55,096 nt of DNA from a virus. Made by a program: the position numbers and the translations under genes. This document shows positions 25,780 through 33,267 of this stretch, one piece after another. Below the pieces are notes generated by a model that did no database searches, had not been told where the DNA came from, and worked only from the letters and a program-made list of their open reading frames with translations. Location: positions 1-55,096 of IMG/VR virus record IMGVR_UViG_3300029267_003206. One strand, given 5' to 3'. Numbering within the stretch: position 1 is the first letter of the stretch; every line of letters begins with the position of its first letter.

Positions 25780-26082
25780 TCAGATGACACTCCAAACTGT
25801 GCCAGCTGGATTACTGACGCAAACGTAAATCAGACCAGTTACCAAGTCTTGATACTTCTGACCAAGTGCTCCAGATGTTACCCCATTAGGATTTCCATTT
25901 CCAGTCTTCATTGGCAGAGTAGCACCAAGAAGCTGTAATTCTAAATATCTTAGTCGAGCTATCACAGATGCCACACTGGAATTATCTGCAATGTCTTCTT
26001 TATTCCCAACTACATCTCTGGTGCGGGTATTATGGGTGCTATCCTTGATGGGCACTACTGGGCCTGGTGGGCAATCGGTCAT
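25780..26082 (-). CDS. 100-aa protein with the VGNKED module
   Basis: 100 aa. Contains RDVVGNKED followed by ASVIARLRYLELQL, a helix that also occurs in the 319-aa and 631-aa proteins of this cluster. The end (SGALGQKYQDLVTGLIYVCV) is like the short beta units closing phage fibres. Probably a small fibre or fibre-attachment component. It overlaps the upstream gene (ATGA). Confidence 0.6.
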   Translation of the reverse strand: MTDCPPGPVVPIKDSTHNTRTRDVVGNKEDIADNSSVASVIARLRYLELQLLGATLPMKTGNGNPNGVTSGALGQKYQDLVTGLIYVCVSNPAGTVWSVI

Positions 26083-26330
26083 TGGAATCCCCCTACTATT
26101 ACATCTAACTTTCCTTTATCATCTACTGATAGTTCTACATCCCACACTAAAGTAAGAAGACCTGGTTCATTTCCTCCATGTGGGAAGAGATCTTGTTCTT
26201 TAAATGGGCCTGCATCATATCTGGCCCATTGTTCATTCTTATTATCCATTTCAGAACAATCAATGGCAGATTCAATATCATTCAGATTAACTTCTTCTCC
26301 ATCGAAGTTCTCATAAGTGTATTCAATCAT
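26079..26330 (-). CDS. 83-aa acidic protein
   Basis: 83 aa, strongly acidic, coupled to genes on both sides by 4-nt overlaps. Ends in a beta-like stretch (LTLVWDVELSVDDKGKLDVIVGG). It lies inside the adhesin cluster and is probably virion-associated or an assembly helper. No family recognised. Confidence 0.55.
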   Translation of the reverse strand: MIEYTYENFDGEEVNLNDIESAIDCSEMDNKNEQWARYDAGPFKEQDLFPHGGNEPGLLTLVWDVELSVDDKGKLDVIVGGFQ

Positions 26331-26713
26331 AGTATCTCCTCTGCACCAGCTATCCCCATACTTATTCCAATACTTCCACCTGCTGTTGAACGAAACAGCA
26401 AGGTTAATGAGAAACTTATTGCAACAGTGATTGTAAAGCAGATATGACCTGTAACCAGTTGTGGTGTATTAATTGCCAATGCCTGCATATAACTCTGGAT
26501 GAAAGGTGAATTATTTATCCCCAACGCTACTTCACCAGTATTCCCACCTGCTGGAGCTAAGAATTGAGCAGAGAAGCGTAGACAATATCTTCCAGGTTTT
26601 AGGGTAAGAGGAAGAGAAGCTTTAGTCTGCCATGATGTAGATGTGGTGTATGAAGGTGGATAGGATTCCACATGTTCGTTAAATGGTTTGATGTATTCAA
26701 CAATATCTGCCAT
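26327..26713 (-). CDS. 128-aa beta-rich virion protein candidate
   Basis: 128 aa with alternating strands and little charge, a jelly-roll-like composition often seen in head-fibre or decoration domains (SLPLTLKPGRYCLRFSA). Overlaps both neighbours. Function assigned only by place in the adhesin cluster. Confidence 0.5.
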   Translation of the reverse strand: MADIVEYIKPFNEHVESYPPSYTTSTSWQTKASLPLTLKPGRYCLRFSAQFLAPAGGNTGEVALGINNSPFIQSYMQALAINTPQLVTGHICFTITVAISFSLTLLFRSTAGGSIGISMGIAGAEEIL

Positions 26714-27656
26714 ATGTGCTCTCCTCCTGAGTCCAAGCTCTTATCTGCCCAATTTCAAGTGCTGCTACGCCACCAACAGATTTATTATAAAACTGCATTG
26801 TCTGCACATCAATTGGAACCTGAACCTGCGTGGGATTAAATTCTCTAACAAGAGTTTCATCTATCCAAAATCGGAATACTATATGTGTATCTCCTGCATC
26901 ATCCTCAAAATGTGTGCTGATTCGTAGCTTATGTAAATTGGGTGTTCCAGACACTACATAATCATCTTGGTCAACTGTCGCTCCATTTGCTCTTACAAGT
27001 GACCTAACACCCGTTGGGATGGGAACAAATCCAATTAGGTTATCAGAAACAGAAGTTGCAGCATCTAATTTTGACCATCCCCAAAGAGAATCACCTGCTT
27101 GTAGTAATGCCTGAGAACTGAGGATGATATTGAACTCCAAATTCATCTGTTGGAACATATGATTAGCAGATGGTAAATTTGGGGAAGAAAGGTTCAATAA
27201 ACATTGCCACCATTTCTGTCGTGAAATGAATCTTATATTCTCTCCATCATCAAGATCCAGATGCACATAGATCAAACCTGCTGCAGAGTCTTTGTAAATA
27301 ACTCCATCGCCTGATACGATCCAACGATCATCGGTGATTATATTATCTGCATCATCCCATGTCTGCCATCCTTCAAACATACTTGTCCTGGGCAAACCCT
27401 GCTTCTCTATATGTCTAAGCATATCTATAAGTCCCTTGTTATATCTCATCAGGGAGTAAGTATCTGCCTTGGAATACACAGATGTATCTTCTTTGTTTCC
27501 AACAACATCTGTGACATATGAATTGTTAACTGCATCAGAGGGTGGGACATCTAACCTACCCATTATCTCATCTGCTTTTCCATTTATCTCATCTGCCTTC
27601 CCATCAATAACGCCCAAGGCAGCTAAAATATCTCTAAACTTTTTAAGATAATCCAT
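26697..27656 (-). CDS. fibre-like protein with N-terminal coiled coil and VGNKED module
   Basis: 319 aa. N-terminal heptads (DGKADEINGKADEIMGRLD) make a short coiled coil; then DVVGNKED and a helix follow as in its neighbours. From about residue 95 a concanavalin-like beta-sandwich is plausible (YVHLDLDDGENIRFIS, later HIVFRFWIDETLVREF). Trimeric fibre carrying a carbohydrate-binding head is the best reading. Confidence 0.6.
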   Translation of the reverse strand: MDYLKKFRDILAALGVIDGKADEINGKADEIMGRLDVPPSDAVNNSYVTDVVGNKEDTSVYSKADTYSLMRYNKGLIDMLRHIEKQGLPRTSMFEGWQTWDDADNIITDDRWIVSGDGVIYKDSAAGLIYVHLDLDDGENIRFISRQKWWQCLLNLSSPNLPSANHMFQQMNLEFNIILSSQALLQAGDSLWGWSKLDAATSVSDNLIGFVPIPTGVRSLVRANGATVDQDDYVVSGTPNLHKLRISTHFEDDAGDTHIVFRFWIDETLVREFNPTQVQVPIDVQTMQFYNKSVGGVAALEIGQIRAWTQEESTYGRYC

Positions 27657-27659
27657 ACA

Positions 27660-28364
27660 TTAAACCCCCAACAGACTCCGTTCTTTGGAATATAATTGCT
27701 TAACTTCCATCTCAGATTTCACAACAGTCCATAGTTTTGGTCTTGCTGTTGCTCCTATGAAATTTCCTCCGCTTCCATATTCTCCCCCCATCTCTGTATA
27801 AATTCCAGGGGTGACAGTTGGGGCAATATGAGATGCTTGGACACCTTTTGCTATCTCTTCCCCATCCACAAAGAAGCGTGCAAGACCACCATCGTTTACT
27901 GTGATAACTACAAGCTGCCAGGAACCAGAAACATTAATAGCCCCTGCTACAGTTTCTGAAACTTGAGATGTAACTCCCTGGATGGTTTCAATGCCCAAGA
28001 TACCAGATGCCTTAAGGTAACATCTATACCCACCAACCGCTGTCTGAAACTTACGAAAGAAATCTGCACTATGATCCAATCCAGGAGCAAGCCAGATAGC
28101 AATTGTAAACTCTCCACCAGGTTCTAATAACTGTTTATCTTTGTCTTCCCCTATCTGAATTACATCTGTATTCCGTAATTGACCATAATGGAATATGACA
28201 TATATTCCAGTAGATCGTGGTCCAGTCCAAACACAGGTATTCACCAACGCATCCATTGAATTTTTACTTCTTCCACGAATAACTGCTTCGTTTAATCCCT
28301 CTGCATATGGAAGGTCAAGCACCAGACCATCATTCAATGCTTCTCCATCATGACTCTGACTCAT
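27660..28364 (-). CDS. LamG/concanavalin-like lectin domain protein
   Basis: 234 aa. The central part shows the LamG-type pattern: EFTIAIWLAPG, then GSWQLVVITVNDGG followed by RFFVDGEEI. These are strands of a jelly roll that often binds glycans. It ends in a helix with Glu/Lys. It stands among fibre genes and likely helps recognise the host surface. Confidence 0.7.
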   Translation of the reverse strand: MSQSHDGEALNDGLVLDLPYAEGLNEAVIRGRSKNSMDALVNTCVWTGPRSTGIYVIFHYGQLRNTDVIQIGEDKDKQLLEPGGEFTIAIWLAPGLDHSADFFRKFQTAVGGYRCYLKASGILGIETIQGVTSQVSETVAGAINVSGSWQLVVITVNDGGLARFFVDGEEIAKGVQASHIAPTVTPGIYTEMGGEYGSGGNFIGATARPKLWTVVKSEMEVKQLYSKERSLLGV

Positions 28365-30260
28365 TCACTCACCTTCCTTAAATATAGCCTGAGTTTCGAA
28401 GTTAACTGCGGGGTCATAACCAGTTGCAGAAGAAATCTGATTAAAAACTAATTTAATACCCCATCTATTAGGTGTAAGATGCCAGGTTATAACTTCAGAT
28501 CCATCCTCTAACCCACCAACAAGATCATCATATTGTTCCTTTTCTACCTGCTTGTAACTACCATATGCTTCCAGTTGATGTGATTCTGTAAGTGTAATAG
28601 AATCTCCTTCTGCCATATTCTCCACATTTAATCTAACAAGAAGGGGGTTCTTCATACGATGTTCTTCCATCTTCAGGAGAATAATATCACCAGAGTCTTC
28701 AGGAGCAAACAGGAAGTTGTATTCTTTCAACTGTAATTCTCCATTTACCTTCTCAAATATCCCCTCTGTTTTGACAAACTCATCATCAAGAGCATCTTCT
28801 ATATCATGGACAGTATCGTTAGTATCATCAAGTATCAAATCCAACCGTCCACCATCTTCCCAATCCAGCTGTAGTTCATTTGTATCTTCCAGAATAGCAT
28901 CCAAGATTAAATCCAACCGTCCACCATCTACCCACCACACCCTAAGATCATCCACCCAGGAGTATATGGTATCTACATTACCATCTATAACATCAACCTT
29001 TCCATTGATTGTGATAACATCTGCTTGAACACTGTCTATCTTAGATTCTATAGTATTCAACGCTAAAATAACAGTAGCCAGATCAGATACTATATCATCC
29101 AGAATAAGATCCAATCTTCCACCATTTGCTAAATCTTGTAGAATATCATTTAGACCTACTACACAATACATCTCTTGAGCAGGTAATTGAAATGCCTTCC
29201 CGTTAAATGTTATGGTGGCATTGTCAAATGTGATTCTTGCTAAATCTCCCACGGCCCATGCAGATGCTGGGAAATGGTATGGGTAGTATATCCTCCCATT
29301 AGAATCCACTGTTGCACTAGATGTAACGTTAAGCCACGTCACGTCTACACCTTTTCGCCATCTGTCTATGGTGCAAGTTGGTTTGACAGATATAGCTGCT
29401 CCAGCTGGGAATGAAGATAGCAGATCATTTACAGCAAACCCTAAAGCAGTTGAAGGGATGTTAGGTGAAGCCCATATCATTACAGGATTCTCTTTTCCAA
29501 GCATCCCTTTTAACAATTCTGTTGTATCAAGGAGAATCTGGTCAACAATTGGATCAATAACATCTATCTTTCCTTCAATAGAATCACAGGTGCTTTGGAT
29601 ATTCTGCAACATAACATATATCTGCCCAGCAGGTTCCAGATAACCATTTGTCTCTGTTACAATTGTCTCAATGTTATCAATTTGGGTAGATATGTCACCC
29701 AAATCAGTCAGAAGGCATGTCTGTGGAATCTGAACTATATCATATGTAGTTACACCAATCGTGGCAGTAGATTTTGTATTTTCCACTACCTTCACTGCAT
29801 CATCTTCTGCCCAACTTACAGAAGTTAAGTCGATGATATAATACAAGATGCCATCTTTTTTAAGTAACGTGACACCAGCAGAGATTGTAGTTTCAACTCC
29901 ACCTCTGATCCGAATAACATTAATCGTCCCTGCTGTTAAATTAACAGCCGGAACAGGGTTTTCTGTGCTCCTGTTTAACACAGAAACAGCATAAACAATA
30001 GAAGCATTGACATATGAGAATTCTGTCATCTCTGTGTGCATAACTAAAGCAGCAGTTGCAGATGCACCCAACATAACTTCTATGTATCTCAAATGGGCAA
30101 TAACAGACGCAGTTGGAAGACCACTGGCAGAATCCAGCTTGTTTCCAATCACATCCCTTTGCCTGGTGTTACCTATATAATTGGGTATGACAACTTTAGG
30201 CCCCATAGGCCAATCAGACCCATCCCCAGACAGAGTTTCACCCCCTATCTGTATTACCAA
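28365..30260 (-). CDS. long fibre protein with GGRLDLILD repeats
   Basis: 631 aa. Starts with RDVIGNKLD and the helix found in two neighbours. Several coiled-coil runs of Ile/Asp/Thr heptads follow (about 185-250, 370-480), and the motif GGRLDLILD occurs three times (each about 25-45 residues apart). A beta domain lies near 255-365 and another at the C-terminus (about 520-631). Built like a long trimeric fibre with domain-sized knobs. It overlaps the 122-aa gene by 23 nt. Confidence 0.7.
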   Translation of the reverse strand: MVIQIGGETLSGDGSDWPMGPKVVIPNYIGNTRQRDVIGNKLDSASGLPTASVIAHLRYIEVMLGASATAALVMHTEMTEFSYVNASIVYAVSVLNRSTENPVPAVNLTAGTINVIRIRGGVETTISAGVTLLKKDGILYYIIDLTSVSWAEDDAVKVVENTKSTATIGVTTYDIVQIPQTCLLTDLGDISTQIDNIETIVTETNGYLEPAGQIYVMLQNIQSTCDSIEGKIDVIDPIVDQILLDTTELLKGMLGKENPVMIWASPNIPSTALGFAVNDLLSSFPAGAAISVKPTCTIDRWRKGVDVTWLNVTSSATVDSNGRIYYPYHFPASAWAVGDLARITFDNATITFNGKAFQLPAQEMYCVVGLNDILQDLANGGRLDLILDDIVSDLATVILALNTIESKIDSVQADVITINGKVDVIDGNVDTIYSWVDDLRVWWVDGGRLDLILDAILEDTNELQLDWEDGGRLDLILDDTNDTVHDIEDALDDEFVKTEGIFEKVNGELQLKEYNFLFAPEDSGDIILLKMEEHRMKNPLLVRLNVENMAEGDSITLTESHQLEAYGSYKQVEKEQYDDLVGGLEDGSEVITWHLTPNRWGIKLVFNQISSATGYDPAVNFETQAIFKEGE

Positions 30261-30606
30261 TGTAAGGTGGTGCGATGAGCTTTCCAGAGAGGATGGCTGA
30301 CCCAGGAGCTGGAAGAATAGCCCCTATTTGTATCATCTCAACAAACTGACTACCTTCCAAAACAATATGCTTAGATTCCCCAGCAGGAACAAGATTTTCA
30401 ACATCTGCATCAACAGATTTCATAACAGGGTAATCTTCCATCACATCCGCATACCAATAACGCAGTATCGCATCATGTGTTCCAGTATTCTTAACAAGTA
30501 GATGCTTAGGCCCAATATTGTTTCGTGTATCAGTGAAGTCTATTACATTCTTCTCTGTTACATTGCTAACAATATCTTCTGTCTTAAATTCAGCAATCAA
30601 GGTCAT
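30238..30606 (-). CDS. 122-aa virion protein candidate heading the fibre transcript
   Basis: 122 aa, beta-rich, first gene after the TATA box at 30755-30762. The C-terminus ends IAPPYIGNTDRG, and the next protein starts with a similar PNYIGNTRQRD, so the short segment seems duplicated across the gene boundary. Could be a head decoration or fibre-anchoring protein. No family recognised. Confidence 0.55.
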   Translation of the reverse strand: MTLIAEFKTEDIVSNVTEKNVIDFTDTRNNIGPKHLLVKNTGTHDAILRYWYADVMEDYPVMKSVDADVENLVPAGESKHIVLEGSQFVEMIQIGAILPAPGSAILSGKLIAPPYIGNTDRG

Positions 30607-30754
30607 TTAGTTTGCCTCCATAGGTCGGATTTGCCCTGTCCTTCCCCTCTCCACTTTCAAGCAGACAGAGTTTAGGAGTATAAGGCGGATGTTATGATTA
30701 GCGTAGGATTTTCAATTATGCTAAATGATTATACTTGAAGTATATATATAATAG

Positions 30755-30762
30755 TATATAAA
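30755..30762 (-). promoter_or_regulatory. archaeal TATA promoter for the fibre/tail transcript
   Basis: TTTATATA on the minus strand preceded by ATCCC, predicted start near 30730, about 125 nt before the gene ending at 30238. It lies just downstream of a terminator, so it separates the head genes from the fibre and tail genes. Confidence 0.65.
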
Positions 30763-30816
30763 GGGATAGGCTCATATCATTTTAAGCAGATATAACATAA
30801 ATAAATCAAACTGAAC

Positions 30817-30851
30817 AAAAAAGGGTAGGGGTTTCCCAGATAGGAAACCCC
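30817..30851 (-). terminator. hairpin-T terminator after the head genes
   Basis: GGGGTTTCC (30828-30836) pairs perfectly with GGAAACCCC (30843-30851) around a 6-nt loop. On the minus strand the stem is followed a few bases later by six T (30817-30822). The rest of the 308-nt gap (30607-30914) holds the promoter at 30755 and no convincing gene. Confidence 0.8.
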
Positions 30852-30914
30852 CTGGATATGCCCTGACAAAAAGTAAGAGCAGAGTCAGATGGTTAGAGTT
30901 ACTGTTCGCCCTGA

Positions 30915-31310
30915 CTAAAGCGGTTGTTGTGCATCGAGATCTATCTTCTTCCAAGTGACCTCAGCATGCCATGCCTTGTCCTCATTGACCGCATCTTGGA
31001 AATATACTTTGAGAACTCTGCCATTGAGGATAAGGGGTGCACCATCCAGGATGTTGCTTCCTTTCCCCGCAGTCACAGTGACCTCATATTCCTCCAGACT
31101 GACATCTCCTTCTCCCAAATCCATCTCAAGGAATATAGATAAATTCCCTGTTACGTTTAGGATAGATAAGAGCATCTGATCAATCTGAACTCGTTTTCCA
31201 GCAGGATCAAGAGTAAACACAAGATTCTTTGCGTTATCGACAGTAGTGCCATCTATCTCGACAGGAATCTCTGGCTGGGTCAATTCCTGCACATCTTCCA
31301 ATGATGTCAT
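30915..31310 (-). CDS. head-associated protein downstream of the capsid gene
   Basis: 131 aa from the ATG at 31310, 8 nt after GGAGG; an earlier in-frame Met at 31355 has no site. Predicted beta protein (VFTLDPAGKRVQIDQMLLSILNV is split by polar turns). Coming right after the capsid gene and before a terminator, it may be a decoration/cement or head-closure protein. Confidence 0.6.
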   Translation of the reverse strand: MTSLEDVQELTQPEIPVEIDGTTVDNAKNLVFTLDPAGKRVQIDQMLLSILNVTGNLSIFLEMDLGEGDVSLEEYEVTVTAGKGSNILDGAPLILNGRVLKVYFQDAVNEDKAWHAEVTWKKIDLDAQQPL

Positions 31311-31357
31311 ATTATATACCTCCAATAAATATGGTGGATCTTTAACAGACACCAAGT

Positions 31358-32500
31358 TTAGATGGCTCCACTCTTAATGGCCTTCGCAAATTCATGGCAG
31401 TTGAATATCCCACATCCATAATTCTCATTGACGATGGCAGGGTTGGATTTTTCCCAGGTCTTGATGTTCAAATCACCGGATTTCTTCTCCAGCTCTTCTA
31501 CCTTCACGATGGGCTTCTTCTTCCAGGTATAGAAACCAAGTCTTCGACCTTTCTGGCAGACATAGGCAACACCTTGCCACATCCTTTCGGATACAAGGAA
31601 ATTGATTCCAGCTGTCTTCCCGATCTCTCCATTCAACAGAACAGAGTTATCTCCATATCTGCTTGCGTCTGTGAACCTTTCATCTTTTTCAAGATCATTC
31701 ATCTGGTTCTCATGAGTAACACAAGTGTCTGCTTTCCCATAGGATGTTGAACGCACCTTTGTCTTGGCGTTGACTATATCATCCCTCTGCAAGGATCGCA
31801 CCTGAGTGGCTTCAAGGGCATTGGTTCTGGTGGAATAGACATAATCAATCGCACAGACATATGCATTGGCAACAGGTGTGAAGAACTCTATGACTCCCCT
31901 AAAGAAGTCAAGGTAGTAATCTGTTCCAAGAACAGCTGCTACAGCTCCCGCTCCAAAGTCTGCCGTGAGGCTGGTGACTTCTAAGATTTTGTCATGTGCC
32001 AGATTGAACCGTTTTGCAGCCCCAGTTCCAGCTGTCAGGTTCTCAGCAGCAATAACTGTGGCATCGAAAACTTCGTTCCAGGTGCGGGCATCTGCTTTTC
32101 TTGCCATACCAGCAGCAAGAGCAGTTTCTGTTTCCCTGATAGCATCTATATCCATATCATCAATGGCATCTTCGTAAACTGTTTCAGAGTGACCAAATTT
32201 GGTTGGAGTGGAATCCACTGTGCTAAACACTTCTGGAGTCCCTACAGGCGGGACATCATCACCTGCATTAAAATCTATAGCATCAGACACTGCAGCAGAT
32301 TTCCTATATGTTCTTATTCTGCCTGGGTGTCCAACAAGGGCTGAATCTTCGTGAAGTATCTGCTTCCCTACGAGCATCGGCTCAAGGTCTGCCATGATAT
32401 CCTTCGTGATGAGCTTCTGAATACCAGAATTATCTACATCTGTCTCATCAAATGTGAAGTCTTCGAACCCTATATTTCCATTTTTCTTCCTGACTTTCAT
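31358..32500 (-). CDS. major capsid protein, HK97-fold candidate
   Basis: 380 aa after the scaffold-like gene, the standard position. Features fit HK97-fold capsid proteins of the P22/N4 side: an N-terminal arm (about 1-45), an RTYRK strand and E-loop-like acidic segment (60-100), a long spine helix (DIDAIRETETALAAGMARKAD, about 117-137 with gaps), and a C-terminal part with CQKGRRLGFYTWKKKP near residue 315-330. Base composition here is less AT-rich than in fibre genes, as often in highly expressed capsid genes. Assignment is by synteny and layout. Confidence 0.75.
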   Translation of the reverse strand: MKVRKKNGNIGFEDFTFDETDVDNSGIQKLITKDIMADLEPMLVGKQILHEDSALVGHPGRIRTYRKSAAVSDAIDFNAGDDVPPVGTPEVFSTVDSTPTKFGHSETVYEDAIDDMDIDAIRETETALAAGMARKADARTWNEVFDATVIAAENLTAGTGAAKRFNLAHDKILEVTSLTADFGAGAVAAVLGTDYYLDFFRGVIEFFTPVANAYVCAIDYVYSTRTNALEATQVRSLQRDDIVNAKTKVRSTSYGKADTCVTHENQMNDLEKDERFTDASRYGDNSVLLNGEIGKTAGINFLVSERMWQGVAYVCQKGRRLGFYTWKKKPIVKVEELEKKSGDLNIKTWEKSNPAIVNENYGCGIFNCHEFAKAIKSGAI

Positions 32501-32540
32501 TTAAAAACCATCCTGAGTTTTTGATTTTCAATCGTGGAAG

Positions 32541-33161
32541 TTAGAACTTTACTCCGTTCGCTCTGCCATAAATAAGGGCAGCGGCTCCAGCTCCTGGAAC
32601 CCATCCTTCTGTAAAGTTCTCATGATCGCCTTCTCCGGCTCCTGCCTGAGCAGGGGGTTGCTGTCCAGCTTCCTGACTGACAGGTGGTTTAGCTTGAGCA
32701 GGAGGGTCTGAAGAACCTTCTCCATCTGGAGTGAGAGGAGTGGCTGGAGATGCAGGTGGGATAGCAGGCTGAGGAGCAGGCGGGGTAGCTGGATTAGCAG
32801 GAGGAGCACCATCATTGGTCCCATTCTTGAGAGCTGAGATAGCACCATTCTGCTCAGACATCTTCGCTGTCAAAGCAGACAAAACTTCCATCTGCTTGTT
32901 TGAAAGCTCTTCCATCTTCTTGAGCCTTTCTTCAAGACCTTCTGGCATCTTTGGTTTTTTATCATCTTCCTCTGGAGGTTTAGTAGGATCTTCTTCCTCC
33001 TTTGGCTTGACAACATATTGACCATTTTGCAGTTCAACGTGAAACTTAGTAGCATCTATAGCTACAGTTCCTTCCGCAGAGACTGTTTTGGTATCCACTC
33101 CCATTTCCTGTAAAGACTTCAGGATGTCGGAGTAGGAGTCAGATTGAGGTTTGTCTGTCAA
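32541..33161 (-). CDS. scaffold-like protein, TTG start
   Basis: 206 aa starting at TTG 33161, which follows GGAGGAATTAA; no ATG fits. Composition is typical of scaffolds: charged, with a predicted coiled coil at about 85-112 and a Pro/Ala/Gly-rich linker (115-180). It lies between the protease-bearing fusion and the capsid protein, as scaffolds do. Ends in a short structured tail. Confidence 0.65.
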   Translation of the reverse strand: MTDKPQSDSYSDILKSLQEMGVDTKTVSAEGTVAIDATKFHVELQNGQYVVKPKEEEDPTKPPEEDDKKPKMPEGLEERLKKMEELSNKQMEVLSALTAKMSEQNGAISALKNGTNDGAPPANPATPPAPQPAIPPASPATPLTPDGEGSSDPPAQAKPPVSQEAGQQPPAQAGAGEGDHENFTEGWVPGAGAAALIYGRANGVKF

Positions 33162-33202
33162 ATTAATTCCTCCAACTGAGTGATATAATATATTAGTGAA
33201 TA

Positions 33203-33210
33203 TATATAAA
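33203..33210 (-). promoter_or_regulatory. archaeal TATA promoter for scaffold/capsid genes
   Basis: TTTATATA on the minus strand, expected start near 33180, only about 20 nt before the scaffold start. This internal promoter would raise capsid and scaffold output above the upstream portal and terminase genes. Confidence 0.65.
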
Positions 33211-33267
33211 GGTATGTGTAGTATAGTATATGGAAGTTAAAAATGGCATATTTTCATAGAATACATC

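Noticed and set aside
30772-30954. 60-aa minus-strand frame
   Set aside because: Spans the terminator and lacks a ribosome site.
32541-33161. Scaffold Pro/Ala tract as a collagen-like fibre
   Set aside because: No G-x-y periodicity; position between protease-like and capsid genes favours scaffold.
33208-33243. Fifth copy of the 36-nt element
   Set aside because: Only the first nine bases (AAAGGTATG) agree; the TGTTTCC end is missing.
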